Assembly: GCA_038741495.1 (NCBI GenBank)
Contig: JAVYKX010000003.1
Coordinates: 102,883 to 166,882, forward strand
Direction: 5' to 3'
Length of the DNA: 64,000 nucleotides
From: Thermofilum sp.
GTDB taxonomy: Archaea > Thermoproteota > Thermoprotei > Thermofilales > Thermofilaceae
Shown: one piece after another, positions 9,571 through 17,182 of the stretch
Numbering within the stretch: position 1 is the first letter of the stretch
Layout of the letters: every line of letters begins with the position of its first letter
Notes under the pieces: model-generated
The model's database searches: none
What the model was told of the DNA's origin: nothing
What the model saw: the letters and a program-made list of their open reading frames with translations, nothing else
Program-made: the position numbers and the translations under genes

Positions 9571-10662
9571 GTGGCTCGGGTCGAGGTGAAGAATCTTCTA
9601 AAGCGGTTTGGAAAAGTGGTTGCTGTAGACAGGGTTTCGTTCGAGGTGAAGGACGGCGAGTTCATGGTCTTGCTGGGACCCAGCGGCTGCGGTAAGACCA
9701 CTACGCTCCGCTTGATCGCCGGCCTGGAGACGCCTGACGACGGTGAGATCTACATCGGCGACCGTCTGGTGAACGACTTGCCCCCCAAGGACAGGGACAT
9801 CGCGATGGTCTTCCAGAACTACGCTCTCTACCCCCACATGAAGGTTTACGACAACATCGCGTTCCCGCTGAAGATCCGGAAGCTCCCAAAGGAGGAGATC
9901 GACAAGAGGGTTAGGGAGGTCGCGAAACTCCTGAGAATCGAGGAGCTCCTCGACAGGTACCCGAGGCAGCTGAGCGGTGGGCAGCAGCAGAGAGTAGCGC
10001 TTGGAAGAGCTCTCGTGAGGAAGCCCCAAGTCTTCCTGATGGATGAGCCGCTCAGCAACCTCGACGCGAAGCTGAGAGTCTACATGAGGGCTGAGCTGAA
10101 GAGGCTGCAGAGAGAGCTCGGCATCACCACGATCTACGTCACCCACGACCAGGCGGAAGCCATGACGATGGCGGACCGCGTCGCGGTGATGAACGAGGGT
10201 AAGGTGATGCAGCTCGCCTCCCCCCACGAGCTTTACTACAAGCCCGCCAACACCTTCGTAGCAGGCTTCATCGGAGCCCCAGCGATGAACTTCATTGACG
10301 CGAGCGTGGATGTCAGGGATGGTGAAGCTTTCCTGGATACAGGAGTCTTCAGGATAAAGCTGCCTAGAAGCATGTCCGAGGTTCTGCTCAAAGCCGGCCC
10401 GCCGAGCGAGGTAATCTTCGGCATCAGACCTGAGCACATTACCGTCTCGAAGGAGCCGATCCCCGGGGGCTTCAAGGTAGAGGTGTTCGTCACAGAGCCG
10501 CTCGGCTCGGAGACAATAATCGACTTCCGGCACATGGACCAGCTCGTCAAGGCGAAGTACCCCGGCCCCTTCGAGGCAATGCCAGGCGATACGATCTACG
10601 TAGCGTTCCAGCTCGAAATGGCGCACATCTTCGACAAGAAGACCGGGAAAGTTATCGCTTAA
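9571..10662 (+). CDS. Carbohydrate ABC transporter ATPase (MalK/UgpC type)
   Basis: A 363-residue ATPase with Walker A GPSGCGKTT, Q-loop NYALYPHM, signature LSGGQQQRVALGRAL, Walker B VFLMDEPLSNLD and switch TIYVTHDQAEAMT. Residues ~240-363 are the regulatory TOBE/MalK beta-domain (GIRPEHI, PLGSETII) that marks the CUT1 sugar-importer subfamily. It probably energises the permease pair at 12157-13805. It has its own promoter and is separated from the binding-protein gene by a second one, so the shared ATPase may serve more than one importer. Confidence 0.92.
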   Translation: MARVEVKNLLKRFGKVVAVDRVSFEVKDGEFMVLLGPSGCGKTTTLRLIAGLETPDDGEIYIGDRLVNDLPPKDRDIAMVFQNYALYPHMKVYDNIAFPLKIRKLPKEEIDKRVREVAKLLRIEELLDRYPRQLSGGQQQRVALGRALVRKPQVFLMDEPLSNLDAKLRVYMRAELKRLQRELGITTIYVTHDQAEAMTMADRVAVMNEGKVMQLASPHELYYKPANTFVAGFIGAPAMNFIDASVDVRDGEAFLDTGVFRIKLPRSMSEVLLKAGPPSEVIFGIRPEHITVSKEPIPGGFKVEVFVTEPLGSETIIDFRHMDQLVKAKYPGPFEAMPGDTIYVAFQLEMAHIFDKKTGKVIA

Positions 10663-10679
10663 CCGCAATCCAATTCTCA

Positions 10680-10691
10680 AAGTTTTTCTTC
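10680..10691 (+). terminator. Possible T-rich terminator after the ATPase gene
   Basis: A T-run (AGTTTTTCTT) 20-30 bp after the stop codon, the usual form of an archaeal intrinsic terminator. Confidence 0.3.
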
Positions 10692-10782
10692 AGAAGCGAA
10701 GCAGGTCCAGCTTTTAGCAGAGTCCATCACCTTCTGTCCTGGAAACGTATTTAAATGACCTTTATAAGGTTTTCCAAATTGG

Positions 10783-10821
10783 TTAATATATAGTGTTATG
10801 TAGTTCATCTACGGACATAAC
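10783..10821 (+). promoter_or_regulatory. Promoter and candidate operator of the sugar-binding-protein operon
   Basis: TTAATATATAG at 10783-10793 is a strong TATA box. Immediately downstream, GTTATGT (10795-10801) and ACATAAC (10815-10821) form a perfect 7-bp inverted repeat, with inner TAG/CTA also complementary, ending at the ATG of 10822. The position, covering the expected transcription start, is typical of an archaeal repressor operator. The regulator (for example a TrmB-like protein) is not in the window. Confidence 0.6.
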
Positions 10822-12138
10822 ATGTCCACCACGAGGAGAGATTTCCTCAAGCTGGCTGCAGTAGGGGCAGGAGCGCTTGTCTTAGGGCTTGCTGGAGGTT
10901 ACCAGTGGGGCGCTTCTACAGCTGCGCCTCCTGCTAAACCGCCCGTAACGTACTCCCTATCTGTGCTTGGGCGGGACGCAGAGCACCAGGATATCAACAC
11001 TGCGGTTATCGACTTCTTCACTCGCGAGAACCCGAACTTCAAGGTGGAGTACTCCCCGCTAGCATACAGCCCCCTCTACGACAAGATCGTGCTAGCGCTA
11101 AAGGAAGGTAGCAGCGCTTACGACTTAGTGTACATGGACGACCCGTGGCTTCCCCAGTTCGGCGAGATGGGTTGGCTGACAGACCTCGAGGCTCTAGCGA
11201 GAGACGCGGGGGTCAAGCTGGACTTGGGAGACTTCCCGGATGTTCTCGTCGAGGTGGGCAGGCACCCCTACAAGACTGGGAAGCTGATCGCGATGCCTCA
11301 GCTGGGTAACGTGCAGATCTTCGCGTACCGCAAGGACGTGTTTGACAAGCTAGGTCTTTCCGAGCCCGCAACGTGGACGGACGTGCTTAACGCCTGCAAG
11401 AAGATCAAGGACTCGGGGCTCGTCGAGCACCCGATCGCGTTTAGAGGCGCGAAAGGCAACCCCGTGGCGACCGCGTTCCAGCCGATTCTCTACGCTTTCG
11501 GCGGGAAAATCGTTTCCGACGACTTGAAGAAGAGCGCGCTCGACTCTAAAGCAGTCGAGGCTATCGAGTTCTTCTTGGAGCTGAAGAAGTACGCCCCTCC
11601 GGGTGTGGAGAACTTCGGCACCCCCGATGTCCGGGACAGGCTGATCGGCGGCAGGATCGCTATGAGCACTGAGGTCTGGCCCGGCTGGATCAAGGACGCG
11701 GACAACCCGGCGGTCAGCAAAGTCCCCGGCCTCCTAGCCTACACCACCACTCCTGGTGAGCGGACTAAGCCTTCACCGCTGCTCGGCGTCTGGTACTGGG
11801 GCATCCCGGCAGGTTCCCAGAACAAGGAGGCCGCTCTCCAGTACATCCTCTACACGACTAGCGCGAGGATGCAGAAGCTCATGGCTATCGTGAAGGGGCT
11901 GCCGCCCGTCCGGTCGAGCGTGGGGGAGGATAAGGAGGTTGTCGGGCTGCGGAGGTGGATTGCCGTCCAGGTTAAAAGCCTCAAGGTTGCGGTGCCACGG
12001 CCTAGGACGCCCCTCTGGTCCAAGGTAGAGGATATCTTCGGCAGCTACCTTAACCAGGTTCTCGCAGGTACTATAAAGCCTGCGGACGCAGTGGCGAAGA
12101 TGTCCGACGAGATCGATAAAGTCCTGGCGGGAGGATAG
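10822..12138 (+). CDS. Carbohydrate ABC transporter substrate-binding protein (Tat-exported)
   Basis: A 438-residue extracellular solute-binding protein (family 1, MalE-like). The N-terminus MSTTRRDFLKLAAVGAGALV has the twin-arginine motif TRRDFLK and a hydrophobic core, so export is by Tat. The mature domain shows typical landmarks such as DLVYMDDPWLPQF, GGRIAMSTEVWPGW and NKEAALQYILYT. It delivers an oligosaccharide to the permeases just downstream. It is the first gene of the three-gene operon under the operator at 10783-10821. Confidence 0.9.
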   Translation: MSTTRRDFLKLAAVGAGALVLGLAGGYQWGASTAAPPAKPPVTYSLSVLGRDAEHQDINTAVIDFFTRENPNFKVEYSPLAYSPLYDKIVLALKEGSSAYDLVYMDDPWLPQFGEMGWLTDLEALARDAGVKLDLGDFPDVLVEVGRHPYKTGKLIAMPQLGNVQIFAYRKDVFDKLGLSEPATWTDVLNACKKIKDSGLVEHPIAFRGAKGNPVATAFQPILYAFGGKIVSDDLKKSALDSKAVEAIEFFLELKKYAPPGVENFGTPDVRDRLIGGRIAMSTEVWPGWIKDADNPAVSKVPGLLAYTTTPGERTKPSPLLGVWYWGIPAGSQNKEAALQYILYTTSARMQKLMAIVKGLPPVRSSVGEDKEVVGLRRWIAVQVKSLKVAVPRPRTPLWSKVEDIFGSYLNQVLAGTIKPADAVAKMSDEIDKVLAGG

Positions 12139-12156
12139 GGAAGGGCGGTAGCGGGT

Positions 12157-13005
12157 ATGAAAAAAGTTTCTTTTTTACTCCTCTTGCCAGCGCTCACGAT
12201 GCTTCTTTTTGTAACAGTTTACCCAATCCTGAGCACTTTTTACTACTCGCTTCATCGCTACAACCTGCTAACAGGCGAGTTTAAGTTCACGGGCCTCCAA
12301 GAGTACATAGAGCTCCTGAACGACGAGGTCTTCAGGATCAGCATCTTTAACACTCTGGTGTTCTCTTTGACGGCAACGCTCACTCAAACGTTTCTCGGAC
12401 TCGCGATAGCAGTTCTCGTGAACCAGGAGATCGCCGGGAAGCGGTGGATCATTCCTCTCATCGTCTTGCCGAACATGTTCTCCGTCGTCGTGGTCAGCTC
12501 CATGTGGAAGCTAATGCTCGACTACGATACTGGCCTCGTCAACTACATCCTAAGAGCGCTAGGGCTACCGCCCCAAGCTTGGCTGACCAGCCTGAGCCTC
12601 GCTCTCCCGAGCATTGTTCTCATCGACACGTGGCAGTGGACCCCCATCTGCTTCCTCATCTTCCTCGCCGGGCTGCAGTCCATACCCAAGGAGCTCTACG
12701 AGGCTGCGGTCGTGGACGGTGCCTCTCCTCTGAGGACTTTCCGGAGCATCACGCTCCCGCTTCTCAAGCCTTACATCGCTCTAGTCCTACTGCTGAGGAG
12801 CATTGACACGTTCCGGCTCTTCGACAAAGTCTACCTCCTTACGGGTGGCGGGCCGGCTCACGCCACGGAGACAATCTCTCTCTACATCTTCAAGGCGGGG
12901 CTCGTATTCTGGGAGATAGGGAAGGCCTCGGCAGCCTCTTTCACAATGCTGCTCATAATACTCGCCGTTAGTGCCTTGTACGTGAAGAGGGTGATTTTCC
13001 AGTGA
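12157..13005 (+). CDS. Carbohydrate ABC transporter permease, MalF/UgpA type
   Basis: A 282-residue membrane permease with six predicted helices. The EAA loop that docks to the ATPase is YEAAVVDGASPLRTFRSITL near residue 188. It starts 18 bp after the binding-protein stop and overlaps the second permease by 4 bp, so the two are translated together as the heterodimeric channel. Confidence 0.9.
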   Translation: MKKVSFLLLLPALTMLLFVTVYPILSTFYYSLHRYNLLTGEFKFTGLQEYIELLNDEVFRISIFNTLVFSLTATLTQTFLGLAIAVLVNQEIAGKRWIIPLIVLPNMFSVVVVSSMWKLMLDYDTGLVNYILRALGLPPQAWLTSLSLALPSIVLIDTWQWTPICFLIFLAGLQSIPKELYEAAVVDGASPLRTFRSITLPLLKPYIALVLLLRSIDTFRLFDKVYLLTGGGPAHATETISLYIFKAGLVFWEIGKASAASFTMLLIILAVSALYVKRVIFQ

Positions 13006-13805
13006 GGACTTGGGAGAGAATCCTCCTCTACGCAGCCATCGGGATAGTGCTAGCCTGGACTCTGATCCCCATCTACTGGACTGTCAACGTCTCCCTCAAG
13101 ACAGGCTTAGAAGTCTACGAAGTCTTCTCGGCAAGCTTCAAGCTCGATAACTACATCAAGCTGCTCAACGAAGGCTTCCTAAGATACCTCTGGAACACGA
13201 TATACCTTGCCTCCCTCACCACGGCTCTTTCCCTTCTCCTCGCGGTCCCAGCCTCCTACAGCCTCTCGAAGCTCCCGATGAGCGAGCAGCTCCGGATGGG
13301 CTTCCTCGCGTGGACGCTCTTCTCGAGAACTATCCCTCCCATAGTCCTGATAATCCCCATCTACACCATGTACGCCCAGCTGAAGCTTCTAGACAGCTTA
13401 AACTCGGTAGCTATCGCCTACCAGGTCTACACGCTCCCCTTCTCGATCTGGATGATGCTCGGCTTCTTCAGGGCCACCCCCCGGGAAGTGGAGGAAGCTG
13501 CGAAAGTCGACGGCGCCGGCCCGCTCACCATCATGGCCAGGATCCTACTACCCATAGTCGCCCCCGGGATAGTGGCCACCGCTATCTTCTGCTTGCTCAT
13601 GTCGTGGAACGAGTTCCTCTACGCAGTGATCCTCCTGCACAGCCCGAGGAACTACGTGGTCCCCCTCGTGATCGCGGGCTACATTTCGGAGTGGGGAGTC
13701 AAGTGGGGTGAGATGGCCGCCGCAGGCATAGTTTCATCGCTCCCCATGCTGCTCTTCACAGGCTACGTCCAGCGCCACCTCATCCTCGGCTTCATGCGCC
13801 GCTAG
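13002..13805 (+). CDS. Carbohydrate ABC transporter permease, MalG/UgpE type
   Basis: A 267-residue second permease with six predicted helices and the EAA loop EEAAKVDGAGPLTIMARILL near residue 164. The GTG start at 13002 overlaps the stop of the first permease (GTGA). It is last in the operon and convergent with the methyltransferase gene. Confidence 0.9.
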   Translation: MRTWERILLYAAIGIVLAWTLIPIYWTVNVSLKTGLEVYEVFSASFKLDNYIKLLNEGFLRYLWNTIYLASLTTALSLLLAVPASYSLSKLPMSEQLRMGFLAWTLFSRTIPPIVLIIPIYTMYAQLKLLDSLNSVAIAYQVYTLPFSIWMMLGFFRATPREVEEAAKVDGAGPLTIMARILLPIVAPGIVATAIFCLLMSWNEFLYAVILLHSPRNYVVPLVIAGYISEWGVKWGEMAAAGIVSSLPMLLFTGYVQRHLILGFMRR

Positions 13806-13934
13806 CAAAACCGTTGCTTTTCTCCTCCTGCTCTAAGGCGGCTAGCGCGGGGTCCAGAAGCTGAAATCCTGCCGAAGCCTCGAGCAGCAGCGGCAAAGCA
13901 CAGCCGTGGGGCTTGCGCGGCGAGAGCCCTGCTG

Positions 13935-15296
13935 CTACCGCGTAATACCCAGCTCCGAGAGCTCGCGGGATACGCGGTGCACTACCTCGACCCACTCCCC
14001 GCGGGGGGCGGCTGTCTTCTTGTCGTAAAGCTCCCAGAACGGCTTGCCGGGGCTCGGGCTCTGCAGCTTGCTCTCGTAGCGCTTGTAGAGCTCCCATGCC
14101 ACGTCGCACGCCGACTCCACGCTTAGACCCGCGGAGGCTACAGCCTTGCCCACCTCAGCCATGAACTGGGCTTCTAGACCCCCGCCGTTCGGCGCGGTCC
14201 CGTTGGCGGGGACGGGGCCGAGCAGGTGGAGGCCGGCTGCCACTACCGCTATAGTGTTCGCAGCGATCTCGTAGAGGTACTCGGCTGTGCCGAGGCCGCA
14301 AGCAGGCCACACGTCCGCGACTAGCGGCAGCTTAAGGTGCTCGTTCGCTAAGCCGACCGCGACCTGCACCCACATGCACTCGGCTGAAGATGTTGCCTTC
14401 TTGACGATGTGCGTCGGGTGCACCAGCACGTAGCCAGCCCTGTAGGCGGCCAGGGACAGGATGATCTCGGCGACTGAGACGATCGCGGAGCCGGCAGGCC
14501 CCCTGGCGAAGCCTCCGACAACCGGGTCTACGAGCGCCGCGCCGATCACCCCCTTCTCGAGCCCAACCTGCGCTTTCGCCAGCTGGCTGTAGTCTGTTTT
14601 CAGCTCGTTGAGCACGGGCAGAAGCTGCGCGTCACCCTCCACCAGGAGCCCCAGCGACATCGCTGCCAGGCTGCCCACGCTCGAGACGCTGCTCTCCCCA
14701 GCTAGCAGGTGCATGCCGGGCCTACCCGCGTCGGCTAGAGCCCTCCTCAGGTAGGCGAGCTCCCGGATGCCCGCGGCCGCCTCGCTGGCCGCGCCAGCCC
14801 TCACCGCGACTCCGGAAACCTCCTGCAGGCTGCCGTGGTCCAGGGCGTCTACGAGCGGCTGCTGCGCGTACGACAGGGCGGTGGCGTAGAAGTACTCCTC
14901 CGGAACGGGGGTCCCGGCGAGCCCGCCGAAGACGAAAGGCCTCCTCCGGTCCCCGGGCAGGCGCGCCCACAGCGTCCTCGAGTCGAGGCCCCTCCCCAAG
15001 GTGAGCTCGCGCCGAGCGCTCTCCAGAGCTTCCCGAAGCTCCTCCTCGGCGAACTTTGCTACCCTGCTCTCCTCGAGGACGTACAGCCCCGTCTCCAGCG
15101 CGAGCGCGAACCCCGCCTCGTAGACCGCCTTCCCGACGCCCCTGTCGAGGGGGAAGGGGTGTGCCGCGTCGTAAGCTACGCCGTACTCTTTCTCGAGCTC
15201 GGCAACGCGCTTGGAGACGTGCTCGAGGTCGAACTTCCTCTGCTCCACGTACACTCCTCTGCGGGCACGCTCCTCGACGAGCAGCGGGGTAAGCAT
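13935..15296 (-). CDS. Monomethylamine methyltransferase (MtmB) homologue lacking pyrrolysine
   Basis: A 453-residue protein that aligns over its full length with methanogen MtmB (about 458 residues): PIVQGGPTGSP-like GGLAGTPVPEE, the GRPGM loop, LNELKTDYSQLAKAQ, GGFARGPAGSAIVSVAE, a histidine-rich strand (YVLVHPTHIVKKAT) and C-terminal GKPFWELYDKKT. In MtmB the residue three after GRPGM is pyrrolysine (UAG). Here GRPGMHLLAGESS has Leu198 (CTA, codon at 14703-14705) at that place, and there is no in-frame UAG. A corrinoid protein lies 38 bp upstream in the same direction, so it is probably a corrinoid-dependent methyltransferase with a different substrate. I recall the MtmB sequence from memory; no search was run. 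Confidence 0.8.
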   Translation of the reverse strand: MLTPLLVEERARRGVYVEQRKFDLEHVSKRVAELEKEYGVAYDAAHPFPLDRGVGKAVYEAGFALALETGLYVLEESRVAKFAEEELREALESARRELTLGRGLDSRTLWARLPGDRRRPFVFGGLAGTPVPEEYFYATALSYAQQPLVDALDHGSLQEVSGVAVRAGAASEAAAGIRELAYLRRALADAGRPGMHLLAGESSVSSVGSLAAMSLGLLVEGDAQLLPVLNELKTDYSQLAKAQVGLEKGVIGAALVDPVVGGFARGPAGSAIVSVAEIILSLAAYRAGYVLVHPTHIVKKATSSAECMWVQVAVGLANEHLKLPLVADVWPACGLGTAEYLYEIAANTIAVVAAGLHLLGPVPANGTAPNGGGLEAQFMAEVGKAVASAGLSVESACDVAWELYKRYESKLQSPSPGKPFWELYDKKTAAPRGEWVEVVHRVSRELSELGITR

Positions 15297-15334
15297 ACCG
15301 GCCCAACCACCGCTACGCGCTCATATCTTGTGCG

Positions 15335-15985
15335 CTAGGTGCGAGACACAAGCTTCCGGCACTTCTCCACAGCTTCCACGGCGTCCTTCGCGTACGCGTC
15401 AGCCCCCACTTCTCTAGCGAACTCCTCGGTGACCGGCGCCCCGCCTACTATCACTCTCACTCGGTCCCTCAGGCCAGCCGACTTGAGAGCGTCGATCACG
15501 TTCCTCATCTCGATCATTGTCGTCGTGAGCAGAGCGCTCATTCCGACGATGTCTGGCTCGTACCTCTCCACCGCTTCCACGAACTTCTCAGGAGGTACGT
15601 CCACGCCGAGGTCGATCACCTCGAAACCATCCACCCGCAGCATAGTCGCCACGAGGTTCTTCCCCAGGTCGTGGATATCCCCTTTCACAGTGCCGATGAC
15701 CACGCGCCCCCTCCTCGCCTGCGCGGCCCCCCTCTCGAGGAGAGGCTGCAGGAGGCTCACAGCTCTAGTGAAGATGTCCGCCGAGATCATGAGCTCCGGG
15801 AGGAAGTACTCCCCCCTCTCGAACTTCTCGCCAACCTCCCGCATGCCCGGCGTCAAGCCCCCCTCGATGACCTCCAGAGCGCTGCACCCGGCTTCTAAAG
15901 CCTCCCTCACGAGCTCCAGGACAGCGCCCTCCTCTAGCGCCGAGAGAGCGGCTCTAACCTTAGCCAGAGCCTCCGGGCAGCCCAC
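15335..15985 (-). CDS. Corrinoid (B12-binding) methyl-carrier protein, MtmC/MtbC-like
   Basis: A 216-residue two-domain cobalamin protein. Residues ~1-90 are the helical cap (FERGEYFLPELMISADIF). Residues ~95-216 are the Rossmann B12-binding domain with the lower-ligand motif GDIHDLGKNLV (D-x-H-x2-G), MSALLTTTM and VIVGGAPV. It accepts a methyl group from the MtmB-like enzyme whose gene follows. No second methyltransferase (MtbA/MT2) and no RamA-like activator is visible in the window, so the final acceptor is unknown. Confidence 0.9.
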   Translation of the reverse strand: MGCPEALAKVRAALSALEEGAVLELVREALEAGCSALEVIEGGLTPGMREVGEKFERGEYFLPELMISADIFTRAVSLLQPLLERGAAQARRGRVVIGTVKGDIHDLGKNLVATMLRVDGFEVIDLGVDVPPEKFVEAVERYEPDIVGMSALLTTTMIEMRNVIDALKSAGLRDRVRVIVGGAPVTEEFAREVGADAYAKDAVEAVEKCRKLVSRT

Positions 15986-16088
15986 AAGCCCCTAACAGCG
16001 CTCCCCCGATATTCTTTTCCCCGGCGCGGCTCCGGGAGCCGCTGGCCTCCCGCCGGGTCACCGGAGAAGAAAAAAGCTTCGCTTACGG

Positions 16089-17177
16089 CTAGTCTTCCGG
16101 CTCGTCAGCCACGTACCGCTTCACGAGAGCCAGGTAAGAAGCGAGGATGAACACCGCCATAGACGCAGCGAGGAAAGCGAGGATGACGCCGACCAGGGGG
16201 ACGGGGATCTCCAGGTACAGGTTGGCGAAAGCTCTCGCCGGGAGAGCCTCGTAGCCGGCGTAGACGAGGTTCGGGTACTTGACACCGCTGTTGAGAGTTT
16301 CGCCCGCCAGCGCGGTCAGGACCGCCAGCGCTGCGAGAGGCTTCACGCTGGGCGCCGAGCCCCGGTTCAACCTCCTCAGAGCCCTCAACGAGAGCGCAGC
16401 CAGAGCAGCTACAGCCGCCACCTTCGCGGCTAGCAGCGGGTTGAAGGTAACGACCTCGAAGAACAGCGGAGAGTACTGGGAGAGGCCTAGCCAGTAGGCT
16501 GGGCCGAGAGCGAGCTGCGCGAAGAGAGGGTAGGCTCCGAGCTTCAGCGCGAAGCTCAAGCCTCTCGCGTCCCTTCCCAGCTCGGCTACCCAAGCGGAGG
16601 CGAAGCCCCCCACCGAGATCACCGCAGCGACCGTGTGGAGGTAGAGGAGCCAAAAGAGAGGGTTCCCGTAGGCTAGGAGGCCCGGGTGGCCGCCTCCCTG
16701 AAGGTAGTGGCCGATAGCTAGGGGGTAGTGCATTTCCGCGAACACTGCTCTGAAGCCGAAGGGGATGCCGAACCCGGAGAGCGCCATCACCCACATGATC
16801 AAGGCGTGCGCGCGCGGGCTGATCCTCCCCCACGTGTACCAGGAGGCAGCTATAGCGGGGATCCTCACCATGATCGAAGAGACCGCTACGGCAAGGGGGA
16901 TGAAGAGAGTGTTCGTCGCGAGCGTGAGGAGGGGCGTGAAGAAGCCTGCCAGGAAGACGGTGATCACTGTGCCCCAGACACCGCTGTAGAGCTCAGTGAC
17001 GAGGAGCAGCTTGAGGAACCTGCGCGAAGCGAGCTCGAGCTCCCGGTCGCCCCTCTTGTAGGCGAGCCAGCGGGTCCACGCTGCCGCAAGCCCGGTGCCG
17101 AGCGTGATCGAGACGAAAGCTATGTGGATCAGGAGGGCGAGGCCGAGCCCCGCGAACCCGAGGAAGACCGTGTCCAC
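16089..17177 (-). CDS. Cytochrome bd-family oxidase, second CydA-like subunit (CydA')
   Basis: A 362-residue polytopic membrane protein. The N-terminus FLGFAGLGLALLIHIAFVSI repeats the helix-1 pattern of CydA, with a His in the haem-ligand position, and it lacks CydB-like features. It therefore fits the archaeal CydAA' type, in which a CydA paralogue replaces CydB. GTG at 17177 is chosen: it lies 6 bp after the CydA stop and follows GAGAAGAGGTGAG; the longer open frame would overlap CydA by ~175 bp. With CydA it should form the quinol:O2 reductase of the membrane. Confidence 0.72.
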   Translation of the reverse strand: MDTVFLGFAGLGLALLIHIAFVSITLGTGLAAAWTRWLAYKRGDRELELASRRFLKLLLVTELYSGVWGTVITVFLAGFFTPLLTLATNTLFIPLAVAVSSIMVRIPAIAASWYTWGRISPRAHALIMWVMALSGFGIPFGFRAVFAEMHYPLAIGHYLQGGGHPGLLAYGNPLFWLLYLHTVAAVISVGGFASAWVAELGRDARGLSFALKLGAYPLFAQLALGPAYWLGLSQYSPLFFEVVTFNPLLAAKVAAVAALAALSLRALRRLNRGSAPSVKPLAALAVLTALAGETLNSGVKYPNLVYAGYEALPARAFANLYLEIPVPLVGVILAFLAASMAVFILASYLALVKRYVADEPED

Positions 17178-17182
17178 GGCTC

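Noticed and set aside
9598..10680. A 360-codon minus-strand frame antisense to the ABC ATPase.
   Set aside because: Shadow of a strongly conserved ATPase gene; the peptide has no recognisable domain.
14703..14705. Possible pyrrolysine (UAG) codon in the MtmB-like gene.
   Set aside because: On the plus strand the bases read TAG, but in the minus-strand reading frame the codon is CTA (Leu).
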